This document shows positions 47,501-58,415 of a stretch of 64,000 nucleotides of DNA, one piece after another. This DNA is from Tetranychus cinnabarinus. Its lineage: Eukaryota > Arthropoda > Arachnida > Trombidiformes > Tetranychidae. The position numbers and the translations under genes are program-made. Under the pieces are notes generated by a model. That model was not told where the DNA came from and ran no database searches. It worked only from the letters and a program-made list of their open reading frames with translations. How positions within the stretch are numbered: position 1 is the first letter of the stretch; each line of letters opens with the position of its first letter. Location: NCBI GenBank assembly GCA_022266195.1, contig WHVY01000005.1, positions 1,984,001 through 2,048,000 of the forward strand, in the 5' to 3' direction.

Positions 47501-50500
47501 ACTTGAAGATGAAGATGATGGCGATGGTGTTGAGGATAACGAGGTTGTTAAAGGTGTTTTCAAGGGTAAAGGTGAAGGGATTGTGAGTCTACGATGAGCC
47601 AAAGGATGAGTCTCTTTAGGTAAAACTGTTGACTGGTTTTGATTAGAAGATGAATTTAACCTCATCTTGGGTTCACTTGTTAATTGGTTAATTGTTGTTG
47701 CACCTTTTGGTGAATACATTGACGTAGATAGATAGCTTAATGATTTACGGAGAGTCAAATGGGTTGGTGGACTTTGATCGTCAAACCGGACTCGTTGAAA
47801 TATTGGTTTACGTTTGTCTTGGTGCAAAGAGATTGGTATTGGAGTTGGATTGGTCGATGAAGAAGAAGAAGATATTGAAGAAGATTTAATTCCATAGGCC
47901 GAAGTCAGGGTTACATCAGGATCAGTGTCAGTTGATGAAGCTGAACCAATCCTTGTTGGTCCAATGGCAACGATTCCCGAATCAGCATCAGAATCTCCTG
48001 AGAAAATGGTGTAAAAGTAAAATTAAGTCATCATTAGTAAATCATTTTTTAAACTAAAAACATTTGTTTCCTTTGATTGATGTAACCAACAATCATGATT
48101 ACATTGATAGTTCAATTCATCTTCAACTAGATTCAATTCATATTATTGACAGTTGATCAACAATGATAGCAATTAAAGGCTAAATTTCAATGCTAATAAT
48201 AAAGATGCAAATAAAGCTTTTAAAAATGAATAATGTAATTTGATTAGATTGAAGTTTAATTTAGGAAAGATGGACCATTTTTTTGATTGTAAAATGAAAA
48301 TGTTTACAATTAAATTGTGTTCATTCTCAATTTGTCTCCATTCAATTGAATACAAATAAATGTTAACAAAAACTGAATCAATCCTTTTCTCAGTAAATTG
48401 AGGATATTAAATGTTAAAAACAAACTCTAATTATGATAAATCATCTTCAACTGATTAACATAACATCAATCATGATAATTGTGCGATTAAATTGTTTTCA
48501 AGAAACAATTCAAAAAGGTTTAAAATGAAAATAAAACTGATTTGGTTAAACATATTCTCAGTTAATCACAATTGCTAATCATGAATCTTTTATGGATTGA
48601 ATTAATTGTTGATGATCAACAAATTGATAAAGTTTTCTGTTTAATTTGAATTTTTCACTCTTTTGGCAAAATGTTGATCAAATGGTCAATTTGGTTCTAA
48701 ATTGTTCCCAGCTTATCATAATCAACTGACGCTATTATCACCTTCATCTTAATTATGCTGATGTTTGGTTCCTCTTTTAAATTTTTGTTATTTTTACTCT
48801 TAAAATGGTTCTTAAGGTGAACTCGGTTAGAGGCCAATTAAATGTTGAGGTAAACAATTGATTATCTTGAGCAGAAGATGAACAATTGAGAAATGATGAT
48901 TTAGTGATGACAAATGGCGATTCAACAATAAACTTTTATAAATAAAATGAGGAATTAACCTTTGATTGAACCAGCAGGTAACTATTCAATTAACATTGAA
49001 AGCAGCAAATAGAGTTGACTAGTGAATAAAACTGAAAACATGGTTTCTCAGGGTTTACATTGATTTCAATTTCCTGATTAAAATTTCAAACTGATTTGAG
49101 TTTTTTGTTAAACACCATTTAATTGTTAACACTGTGAACTAGATTAAAGTAATTGTCTAATCAAACTAAACAGGAAATAATCAACTTTAAATGACCATTA
49201 CAAAGACAAGATTGAATGGTTGGCATTTTGAATGTTGAAAGTTGTCACCAAAGGTAATCAAGTGGCAATTTCAAGTAAAGTGATTAAATATTAAACTTAC
49301 CATTAACAAGATTGGCATTTAATGGAGTTGCATTTGAATCTCGATTTGTGGCCAAATTTTTCGACAACTGTAGACCAATTTCCAGGTCACCTTGGTCAAT
49401 TGATTCAGTTAGATAGTTCATTGATGGATTGTCCAATAAGACCTGAATGGAAATGATTAATTGACAAGAGTAAACAAAAGGTTACTTAAGTTGATTTTAA
49501 GGTGATTCAAGTTGATTCACATTTTCCTTTCAATTGCAATGGTTGATGAGTTTGTTATTTTTTTTGCCAAAGGTAACTTTATTACCTTTTTGTGTTTCAT
49601 TTAAAGTAATTAGCTTCACTCTGAAGAGTAACCATTCATTAAAAGTCAATGGCTGATAGTCAACCTTAACTAACCATGAATACAATCTGATGACTTCACA
49701 TGGAAACAAAACAAAAGCAGCAAACTGAATAAAACTTGAATAATCATTGATAACCAAGACAATGAGATATTCAGAAGATATTTTGGTGACAATTTTGGAA
49801 TAACCAAGCTCATTGAAACAGATAAGTTTCACATGGGAAATGGCGAAATTTTTGTTTCAACAGAAGATGGCTGAAGAAAATAAATTCATGGCAAATTGGC
49901 TGATAATTAGAATCAGCTGAGAAAATCTTTGACAAAACCAAAAGTACAAAAATCAAGAGGATAAAGTTAACCTGAAGATAATCTGTAAATGATAATCGTT
50001 AATACAATTCACACAAAGCTAAAAGGTATTTCAAGTGTCAACAACTTGGCCAAGTTGAAACCCAAATTGTATTATTGAAAAGGGCGGGCAAAATATTTTC
50101 AAGTTGAACCAGAAAATAGTTTCTTCAATTATATGTAATGAATACATTATAATAACATTATAATAGACATATTTTTTATTGTAGTTTCTTGGGCTTTTTT
50201 ATAGTTTTATTTATACTTTTGGCTGAATACTTTTAGCCCACTATTCATTTGACAAAAAGTCAAAGATGAGTTTGAAGAAAGTATTATCTGCTTGTTTTTT
50301 GAGTGGGAGCATAAAACAGGTAAGACGATGATAAGATGAAAAGCTTAGAAAGTGAATAGAATAGGCTTTTTGACAAAGAAATAGACAATTTTCATCTTCT
50401 TTTTTTTTACAGCCTAAGGTAACAACAAAAGGATATCATTTTGAAACCTGGATTCATTATAATCTAGGATAAGTGAAAATATTTCCAAGGTTAACCTCTT

Positions 50501-51210
50501 TACGAGTTGCTGGATTGAGTTTTATTTTAAGGTCAAATAGTTTGCTAAATATTCACCGCTAAACATTCATTAATTCATTGTGTAAAGCGATAATAAATTG
50601 GTGGGTAATTTAAGTTCAAATGGATTTAGAATCTTAAATAAGCAAAATAATTTAACGGTCATTCCAGTTGCAAGTTTAGTGTAATCAAGGCTAGTCTAAT
50701 GGGCAACCCTTAGATGAGTTTTATAGCCATCATATGCTCACTTTGTCTAGATGCTAACCAACTTCAAGAATTAGGACAAACCAAGATAACGTTAACCTAG
50801 ACCCGAGCCCTGGGAATAACCCAAATTTGGTCCAGACTCAGCGAAGGCCGTAGGGTAAGTTGGACTTTAGATAAGAAGTGACTTGTTACGATCGACTGAT
50901 CAGGACAAAATAACAACTTGAACGAAGATTAAAAGTGAAAGAAAAAGGAAAATATTTAATTGTAAAAGTTTCCTTTATGCAAAGAGTTGACAGAATTTTC
51001 AGCTCATTTCATGGATTATATTCACGTTGTGTCTGTTTTTTGGCAAAGATTGAACCAACTGCAATCAGAGTGAAAATCTTTTAATGATCAAGTTTGATTC
51101 CTGTTCAATTTGATTGCAATTATATAGCAAAACAAAGTGATTATGTCAAAAAGTTGAAAATAACTTACAAGTTGAGGTTTAGTTATTAGTGAATCAGTGC
51201 CTCTTTCAGT
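38538..51210 (-). CDS. Large scaffold protein with a C-terminal PDZ domain (5' end not found)
   Basis: Proposed minus-strand exons: 51169-51210 (tentative), 49301-49442, 44868-47997, 38903-39078 and 38538-38731. All join in phase: the big exon ends with AG and the next begins with T, restoring AGT after QIEKQDE. The product is at least 1,227 aa. The 1,040-residue big exon is Ser/Asn/Thr-rich and disordered, with a His/Gln run (near SQHHHHHFQ), an acidic Glu-rich stretch and a basic end (RMSFRKAKAKSKSIDK). The last two exons encode a PDZ domain: ELNRPQSKPFGFFLARG, GVFVSRM, LLEIGDEIVAIDGLDV, IKLTVRPY. PDZ proteins organise membrane and junction complexes by binding C-terminal peptides. I do not recognise the specific family. 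The joining across the 5.8-kb intron is inferred from phase only; two separate genes remain possible. Confidence 0.6.
39079..42456. other. Intron of the PDZ gene, left of the nested gene
   Basis: AT-rich, no coding exon recognised on either strand. The minus open frame at 39144-39362 has no PDZ-like or conserved content. It contains the promoter of the nested plus-strand gene at its right end. Confidence 0.45.
42272..42277 (+). promoter_or_regulatory. TATA box of the Gly/Ala/Lys-rich protein gene
   Basis: TATAAA within a consensus-like TATAAATAG, 185 bp before the ATG at 42457; implies a 5' UTR of roughly 155 bp. Confidence 0.65.
42457..43525 (+). CDS. Secreted Gly/Ala/Lys-rich structural (silk- or cuticle-like) protein, 4 exons
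   Basis: Exons 42457-42471, 42605-42950, 43035-43178 and 43254-43525; 258 aa. The five-codon first exon (MNMRL) splices to VLLLSIFSLMLVNFGKCQ, completing a signal peptide. An acidic propeptide-like segment (about residues 24-55, Asp/Glu-rich) ends in RNKR, a likely furin-type site. The rest is almost only Gly, Ala, Lys and Phe in loose repeats of types GFKAGKAGKA, GFKKGAKGGKKGFAAGAGF and GKKFGKKGG. It ends with GLWG. Such composition suggests an extracellular fibrous or adhesive material; the high Lys content is unlike acidic cuticle proteins. It lies inside the PDZ gene intron on the opposite strand. Family unknown; signal, repeats and splicing are clear. Confidence 0.85.
43526..44867. other. 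Intron of the PDZ gene, right of the nested gene
   Basis: AT-rich; 3' UTR of the nested gene and otherwise nothing recognised. Confidence 0.45.
43543..43548 (+). terminator. Polyadenylation signal AATAAA of the Gly/Ala/Lys-rich gene
   Basis: AATAAA 18 bp after the stop codon on the coding strand; an alternative site further on is possible. Confidence 0.45.
47998..49300. other. Intron of the PDZ gene
   Basis: No exon recognised; bounded by a donor at 49299-49300 (minus GT) and an acceptor at 47998-47999. Confidence 0.5.
49443..51168. other. Probable intron of the PDZ gene
   Basis: No exon recognised. It includes a patch at about 50690-50900 with clearly more G and C than its surroundings. 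The minus open frame at 49530-49832 is unsupported. Confidence 0.4.
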
Positions 51211-53970
51211 CTGAGAAATCTTGAAAATTGATTGACCAACGATTTATCATTTTTTTCAATTGAAAAGTTGAGAATGAGGTCAACTCTTGAAAGTAAAGGT
51301 AAAGTTGAACCAATTTTGTAATCATTATTTGTATAAAATAATGAATGCAAATATTGTTGACAATCGCGATTGTCGATCAAAATTGTATAACAAGTTTGTT
51401 TTATTGATATATCATGTTTGAGGTTGTCATTTATTGTCTCGTTTCATCACGAAAATGACCAAGACATGAAATGATAAGGATGCTGGAAGCAACAATAATG
51501 ACGATGATAATAATGATGACGGAAATAGAAATGAAAAGATTCACAAAAATAAGCAGTTGACTATGAATCAGGTGAAAGTATTTTTCAATTGTATTATCAG
51601 TTTATTAATAAATAGCTTTTGCTTTTACCATATTTGCCTTAAAAGCATTCCAAGATAATGAGGGAAACTTTTGTATTATTATTTGTTATTAACTTTTCTC
51701 TTCATCCTCCTTCTCATCATCATCATCATCTACCTTTTTCTTTGAGAGTGTATACAAAAGGTGAAAGTAATTTATCGAAGCAAGTTTGGAAATCAATGAA
51801 ATACAGAAAAAAAGCCAACAAATGATATATTTGAGAGGTTGTTGTTGTTGTTGTGGGTAACAATTTTTATCATTATTACCTTTAGTTGGATAAACAAAAT
51901 GTCAAAATCAGTGTAACATTGAAAACTTTATTTAACTTTGATTGTTGTAATTTGCTTCAAAAATCATTGTTACCTGTTAACCTACGATAATGGTTATTGG
52001 GGCAGAAGAGCATTGAGTGTGTGATAAGGATGGCAGGATGAGTTGATGATGATGTGAAAAGAGAAAAGGGAAAAAACATTTCAATTATTTAATGTAAATT
52101 GAAGCATTGATCATCTCATCATTTTACCTTAAAACTACGATTAAATGGCAATCAAGTCGCACAATTTTTCAACACTTTAATCTTGCTTGAAACCTTCTCA
52201 CAATTAATTGACTGATTAAGCAAAAGTAAGATAATTAAAGACACTTTTTTTGCCCAAAAATTTTCTTCTCAGAATCAATTCACTAAATGAGTTGATAAAT
52301 GATGATATTGAGATGTAACGACCTTTTCATTACAACCATAATGACAAATGTGAGAGAGTCTGGGTGTTGATTTAAGCCACAAAAAGGCCCAACTAATCGT
52401 TTGCTCATTCAGTCCATTTAACAAATTGTTGAATCAAGTTGGACAAAGTGGAAGAAGTCAAAAAAAAAGATTTCCCACCAAAAAAAGAGGAACCATTTAG
52501 TGAAGTGCTTAGAGTTAGGTAAAGAAAAGATGATGAAGATGAGCAAGATGAGGAGTTGAAAAAAAACAAGGCTAGATGAAGAGGAAGATGATGATTAGTA
52601 TAAAACATGATATACTTGGATGATCCCATATGACCTAATAAACACACAGTACTTGGGTTACTGTTATTTACATAAGGCAGATTAAAATCACTTCAATGTT
52701 GACTTTACATTGAGGATGGGCAAGTTGATTGTGAAAACTGGCCAATTGTCAGGCCTATCAATGATCATCACTTCAGCTTTTTGTTTTTTCCTCATTTCAA
52801 TCTTTCATTTTTTTCGCCAAATTAACATTAAACATGCAAGGAAAAGGTTGGCAAATGAATTTGGTTATCTAACATCATGAACAATGTTCATCAACATCAT
52901 TGGTTTGGTGGGTTTTTCCCTCTCGTTTGTTGGTGTGGTCAAGATTCCGTCTTTCTTTGCTCTTGATGATTGATGCAAGTTTAACAAATTAACAGAATCT
53001 TTTACTTCTGATTATCTCTCGACAATGAAAATCAGAAAAAAAGGTTAAACAATTTAAATGTGCGTTCATCATGACTCTTCAACACGATAACTTTAAAAGT
53101 ACCTTTTTTTGTCTAATTGTTACAATTAAAGTTGTCAAACATTGCCCTCACGTGTTCAAGTTTATCATTCAATTGACCTCAATCAAATATTTTTTTATTA
53201 ATATTTGCTCTTTTCACATGAAAAAAATAAACTTTAAATTGGTGCAATCGTTTGAATATTGTAAAGCAGTTAAGTTAACATTTACATTTGAGTTTGCTGA
53301 TCCATTGGATTGCTTCAGATTACAACGTTTAATGCTAGTAAATTGATTATTGATTTACTTTTTTTTCATTTCTCATCATTTCTGAAAAATAAAAAGATGA
53401 TCAAATTTTCGCACTTTTTCTTGGTCATCAACTCGATCCATTTAACAGTCATGACTAAATTGTAGTCATTAAATTGGACCAACTTGAATCTAGAAAAGCA
53501 AGCTAAATCACTCAAGGTAATGATGGTCAGTTTGATGGTTTTCATTAGATGGATGAAACCATCAATTAGATGATGATTATGCATGATGAATGGAATGACG
53601 GTGGAGAGGAAATGTTGAGCTTTCGTAATTGGCTGCGATTTACATCAGTCAATGTGAACTCTAAGTGAACAACCAAGGAATGAATAGTCATCATGAAATC
53701 AACTGTATTCATTGAAATGGTTTCAATGAAGTATTCCATGTTTGATTCGATATAAAATGATTCCCTTTCATTTCGACGATAAAAGGATTTTGTTTAAAGA
53801 GATTATCTAAATTTTAACGACAAACAAAATTCTGAAAAAATGACTAATGAAAAGAGCGCAATGGTTCGATCCAAAACAACTGCATAATGAGTTTGAAACC
53901 CCGAATTACTGTTACTATTACCATTTATTTAAATAATTTAAGTGTTTTTATGCTTATGATGAGTACTGTA
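51211..53970. other. Region without recognised genes; may hold upstream PDZ-gene exons
   Basis: I looked for minus-strand donors in the phase needed to join the 51169-51210 exon and found none that continue a convincing open frame. Short triplet repeats occur near 51713-51730 and 51835-51856. The open frames at 52405-52647 and 53071-53346 look like chance. Confidence 0.4.
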
Positions 53971-55260
53971 TTACCTAAGGAATGCTCGAAGAGGACTATT
54001 CCAACCTGGGTTATTAGAGTTTTCATGACTTCCAAGTTGATAGCCGTATGATTGACTGATGCCACTTTGAACATTATTGTGAAATTGTCCACCATTTGGC
54101 ATTCCTCCAAATGATTGAGTATTAGGTGCGATGAAAGGGATACCGTATGATGGCCCTGAATTGGCTCCTCCATAATGTTGACCACCGAATGATTGAGCTC
54201 CGCCGAAACCACCGTTAAAAGAGCCCATTGCTGGGCCTTCGTTATAACTTGCAGGACCTGGCGCTCCTGCAAATCCATTAAATTGTTGCATATAACCTTG
54301 ATTAGGATTGGCGCCATAATTGTTGTTTCCTTGATTTGAATAACCTCCTTGAGATTGCGGTGCTGTGGCTGGACCACCGGTTAAAGCTGAGTGACTGACA
54401 ACAGGTAAATTTTGAACATCTTGATGAGACAACGGTTTCAATTCATGATTCTCCAAAGCTCCGGTGAAATCATGAAAAGCAGCCTTTTGATGTTCCTCAA
54501 TAGCAAGAGGCTTCAATCCTGGCAATTGAGCAATTGAAGCACCTTGAATAGGTTGCATATTTCCTGCACCATAACCAGATGCACTTGGAGCAGCAACAGC
54601 AAGATGAGAGTTAGGACTGGCAGCAGCATAAGCTGCCTGAGAAAGGACAGTAGAAGCACCATGCGAAACAGATTCTGAAGCAACCATTTCAGTAGATTTT
54701 GCAGTGGGAACAGATGATGTGTGATTTGATTTAGCAGGTTTAGTAGTGGAATCAGCATGAGTACGAGATAAAGTAGAAGAAAAGTTTCTAGTCACTTCAA
54801 TTTTTTGCCCTAAAGAAGGTACTGGTGAAGATGGGGACGCGAGTAATGCTGAACCAGATGAAAGTCCATAGTGAGTTGATGATACAGTTGACGAGGCAGC
54901 AGCAAAAGGAGTTCTGTGAAATTTTTGTGAATTTCCATGAACCTTGTCACAGGGTGATTTTTTCACCGGATTGGGTTTACGAAAGTACAAGGGAAGTGGA
55001 AGCGAAGAGTATTGAGTGTTGGATGGCAAAGAGACAGGACTTTGGATACCAGGATTGGCAGGTGATGGGGCAGCTGGACCAGAATCAACCGATGATCGCT
55101 TCAAACTGTCACCAAGCTTTTCGGCAGCAAGCAATCCTTTCAGAGTATTTAAATCAATTTCAAGTATTTCATCGTAACCAAAGAGCTTCGATTCAACCAA
55201 ACAAACTTGGCTAATTTGTAAGATAGAGATAAACACTGGAATGTAATTGACTGAAAACAT
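53971..55260 (-). CDS. Secreted low-complexity protein, Gly/Asn/Gln/Ser/Ala-rich, single exon
   Basis: 429 aa. A signal peptide (MFSVNYIPVFISILQISQVCL) precedes an ordered-looking segment KLFGYDEILEIDLNTLKGLL. A Pro/Ser-rich part with two Cys-adjacent basic stretches (KKSPCDKVHG) and an Ala/Ser-rich middle follow. The C-terminal third is Gly/Asn/Gln/Tyr-rich (QGNNNYGANPNQGYMQ, FNGGFGGAQSFGGQHYGG), ending RAFLR. This composition resembles arthropod cuticle, egg-shell or silk-associated proteins, but I recognise no named family. It shares the Gly/Asn/Ser bias of the 24.6-kb secreted protein without clear alignment. It could also lie inside an upstream intron of the PDZ gene, on the same strand. 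Confidence 0.75.
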   Translation of the reverse strand: MFSVNYIPVFISILQISQVCLVESKLFGYDEILEIDLNTLKGLLAAEKLGDSLKRSSVDSGPAAPSPANPGIQSPVSLPSNTQYSSLPLPLYFRKPNPVKKSPCDKVHGNSQKFHRTPFAAASSTVSSTHYGLSSGSALLASPSSPVPSLGQKIEVTRNFSSTLSRTHADSTTKPAKSNHTSSVPTAKSTEMVASESVSHGASTVLSQAAYAAASPNSHLAVAAPSASGYGAGNMQPIQGASIAQLPGLKPLAIEEHQKAAFHDFTGALENHELKPLSHQDVQNLPVVSHSALTGGPATAPQSQGGYSNQGNNNYGANPNQGYMQQFNGFAGAPGPASYNEGPAMGSFNGGFGGAQSFGGQHYGGANSGPSYGIPFIAPNTQSFGGMPNGGQFHNNVQSGISQSYGYQLGSHENSNNPGWNSPLRAFLR

Positions 55261-58200
55261 GGTCGATTGAAAAGACAGACTGTGGTAGTGAAACTATTGA
55301 ACAAGAACTTATGGGAAGCGGTCAATCTTGAATATGACTAAATCGTTTGAACGCCGGTCAATTTATGCATTACAAGGTGAGATCGATTTTGGGAGAGATT
55401 CAAGTGAGTGAAGGAGGAGAAAGTCAAAGGAGAATGAAAAGTGTTGCAATTATGTCGACACACTTGACCTCAAGACTATATTTATTTAAAGAGTCGTTCA
55501 TTTTTTTGATGAGTTTTTCATAGTTTATGGTGCAATTGACCAGTTGATAAAGATAAAAATGTTAGATCAAAATCTAGATTCTCGATTGATTTGTTCAGAG
55601 TTCGTTTACTTTTACCCTTTCTTGTTTTTTGTTTGAGCCTTTTTTGGCGGTTTTATGGTGCAACACCAACACGCAAATTGACAGAAGCGCCTTTCCAATC
55701 TTGAATGGGACATTTCTTATCTTTAAATTCATCAGATGTTCATCATGTTCCCATTATTGATCTACTCTCATTTTTTACCAAAATTTCATTTGATTCCAAG
55801 TTACTTGATAGAATCAGGAAGAGAAAGTGTTGAATTAACATGATTCAGTTCTATTTTCATTTGATATTGCATTTTTGAAAAGGTCAAGCATTCCTTTAAA
55901 TTTTTGCTTTCGTTTAATTTGATTTTTAAATTGTTGGAATTTGATTTGAAAGAAGTTTGTTCGATGGCGAAAAAAAACATTTAATTTGAATTTAGACCAT
56001 TCTATAAGTGCATTTATAATGGCAATGACTGCAATCGAGATATTTCTCGTTCGATTGTTATCAAAGAACTAAAATATTAAGTTAATCAAAAGATAATCAA
56101 GATAATCTTGGCTATAGATTAATGGCTTTAGTAAGGTAGTAAGCAAGATAACAGGTCAACTCATTAAACCTGAATGTGTGTTCAAATATACATTCAAGTA
56201 TTTTTGACACGAAAAAGATAACTTGTAAGACTGAAATGCCTCACAACCTCAATTTGTAGACGATGAAAGATGAACAAAAAGAATGAAAAAAAATGATGAA
56301 GTAGATGATGATGATTATGATGGAGATGGTGAAAATAGATTATTAAATTATCATTAAAAAAGGCAACAGGAAAAAAAAGTAACAATTTTACTGTAAACGT
56401 TGTCATAATACAGAGAGTTGAACGCGAGTTGAACCTTGTTCAAGCCAGAAATAAATATTCAGGTAAAAGTTGCAAAGATGTTTATGATGATAGTCATGAA
56501 ATTTTTGAATAGAAAAAGATGAAGACGAAATTTCGTGGATCATTTTTTTGCTTGTTACGCCAGTAACAATGAGACAAATGATAACAAGCTTGACGAGCCA
56601 TTCAACAAGCAAAGCAGAGCAATGACAAACTATGAACCATTTTTTACTACTGTGCTGCAGTGTCAGAGGGGAGTTGGAGGAGGAGGAGATGGCGAGATAA
56701 GAAGTAAATGAGCAAGGATAAAGGTAAGGAAAAAAGGTAAGAAAAGACGTTGAAAAAGGTCTTTTCATTTGAAAATTGTTCAAGTAGAGAGAGGTGGAAG
56801 AGGGCAGACAGAGCCATAGTCATCAAGGCAATGTCATTGCTACACAGTTACCTGTTTTTCCAGTCATCAACATGTGATTACATCTTCTCTCGCAAATGGA
56901 TCTCTTATTTTAATGATAGTAATTAAGGAGGCAAAAGTGAGGGCAGAGAAGAGGCAACGAAAATTATCTTCATGAAAATGACATGGACTTGTTATCTTAT
57001 GAAAATGTCCGTAAAATAATTGAAGGGAAAAATAAAAACCAAAAACAAGTCACTTTCATTATAATATTGAGCCTCTATGCTTTCAAATGAACAAACCTTT
57101 CAAAGGTAACAACAAAATGTTAGGAATAAAGTTACGCAAAAATAACGACTAAATTTAGCTGAAAACCTTTTCAAGGTCAACTCTTGATTCACCTTCAAGG
57201 TATAGGTTATCAACATCAGTTTTTGTGTAAAAAAACAGGTAAAATAGATGAATTAGAAACAATACAAATCTTTCAATTGATGGCAAGCTTTTTCATCATT
57301 TCCAATGAAAACTCTGTTAAATCTTAATTTGTAAAGCTGTCAAAAGTTTCCATTTAATTAAGGTGTTTTCAGGTTATGAATGCCAATCAATAATCAAAAT
57401 TGAAATCAACAATGATGGTCATTTTGTAATGGTTCAAGTGACCACACACAAACACATTTATTTCAAGAGATTTTTTTGTTCCCTTCATTTCACTCAATCT
57501 CATTGCTACCATTTTCAGTTTACATTTTTGGGCTTCTTTTTGCTTTTCATTTTTCCTGGCTACTGAAATATACTTTTATGAATCACTATTATTATCATTA
57601 TACTTTATCATTATATTCATTAAAAGTGTATAAAGAAAAGGTATTTTGAGCATTTGCAGAAGCACGCGACCAACGTTTAACCTGTAATTATTATCATTAT
57701 TATCATGTTAAATCATGGCTATTGAATAAGATTTTGTTCCCTTTTGTTTCAGCTTTTATTTCTCATACAGAATCTTGGCTTATGGCACTAGTTATCCAGG
57801 TAAGGTCAGTATGAGGCAAGAGCGATCTTTAAAGGTATTTTTAATCTTCCTGTTGACTTGTCACGAAAGTTCCGGACCGTTTTAAATGAATTTGGTTAAC
57901 ATCAATTATGAGAAGCTGTCAAACATTTAAATTTAACTGATTTAAATGGTTGCTCAAAAATTGAAAGTTCAATCCTTTTTACATGTGTAATGTTCACTGA
58001 TTCAACAGTATGGTTAAGTTAAGATTGAATTAACATGACCATTAACATGACGTTAATGTTTGTTGGTTAACATGTTAATTTAAACACAATTCAGCATGAA
58101 CAATGGAAAGTTGTGAAAAAAGATGATTTCACTGATTAAATGGAAAACAGCTTTATGACCATTTTAATCAAATTAATTGTTACAACAATTTAAAAATTAA

Positions 58201-58415
58201 GGAAGTTAAATGATAACAATTGCATTTTGTGCAATTTTGAATGAATTTAAATCCGTTTGTGTTCATTTTGACGATAGATTAAGAACTGAAATAAGATGTT
58301 ATTCAATATTGATGATTCACATCCATTGATTTAATGATCAATTTAAAATTCATTCTTGCAAGCACTGAGTCAAGCATATTGGTGTTTCATTTATGCACGA
58401 TTAGCTGGAAGTCGC
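55261..58415. other. Intergenic, AT-rich
   Basis: No gene supported. Open frames at 56194-56406, 56403-56783 (minus) and 57363-57566 (plus) have no recognisable motifs or splice partners. Confidence 0.45.

Noticed and set aside
53863..53872. GGTTCGATCC, resembling a tRNA T-loop
   Set aside because: No matching acceptor, D-arm or anticodon stems could be formed around it.
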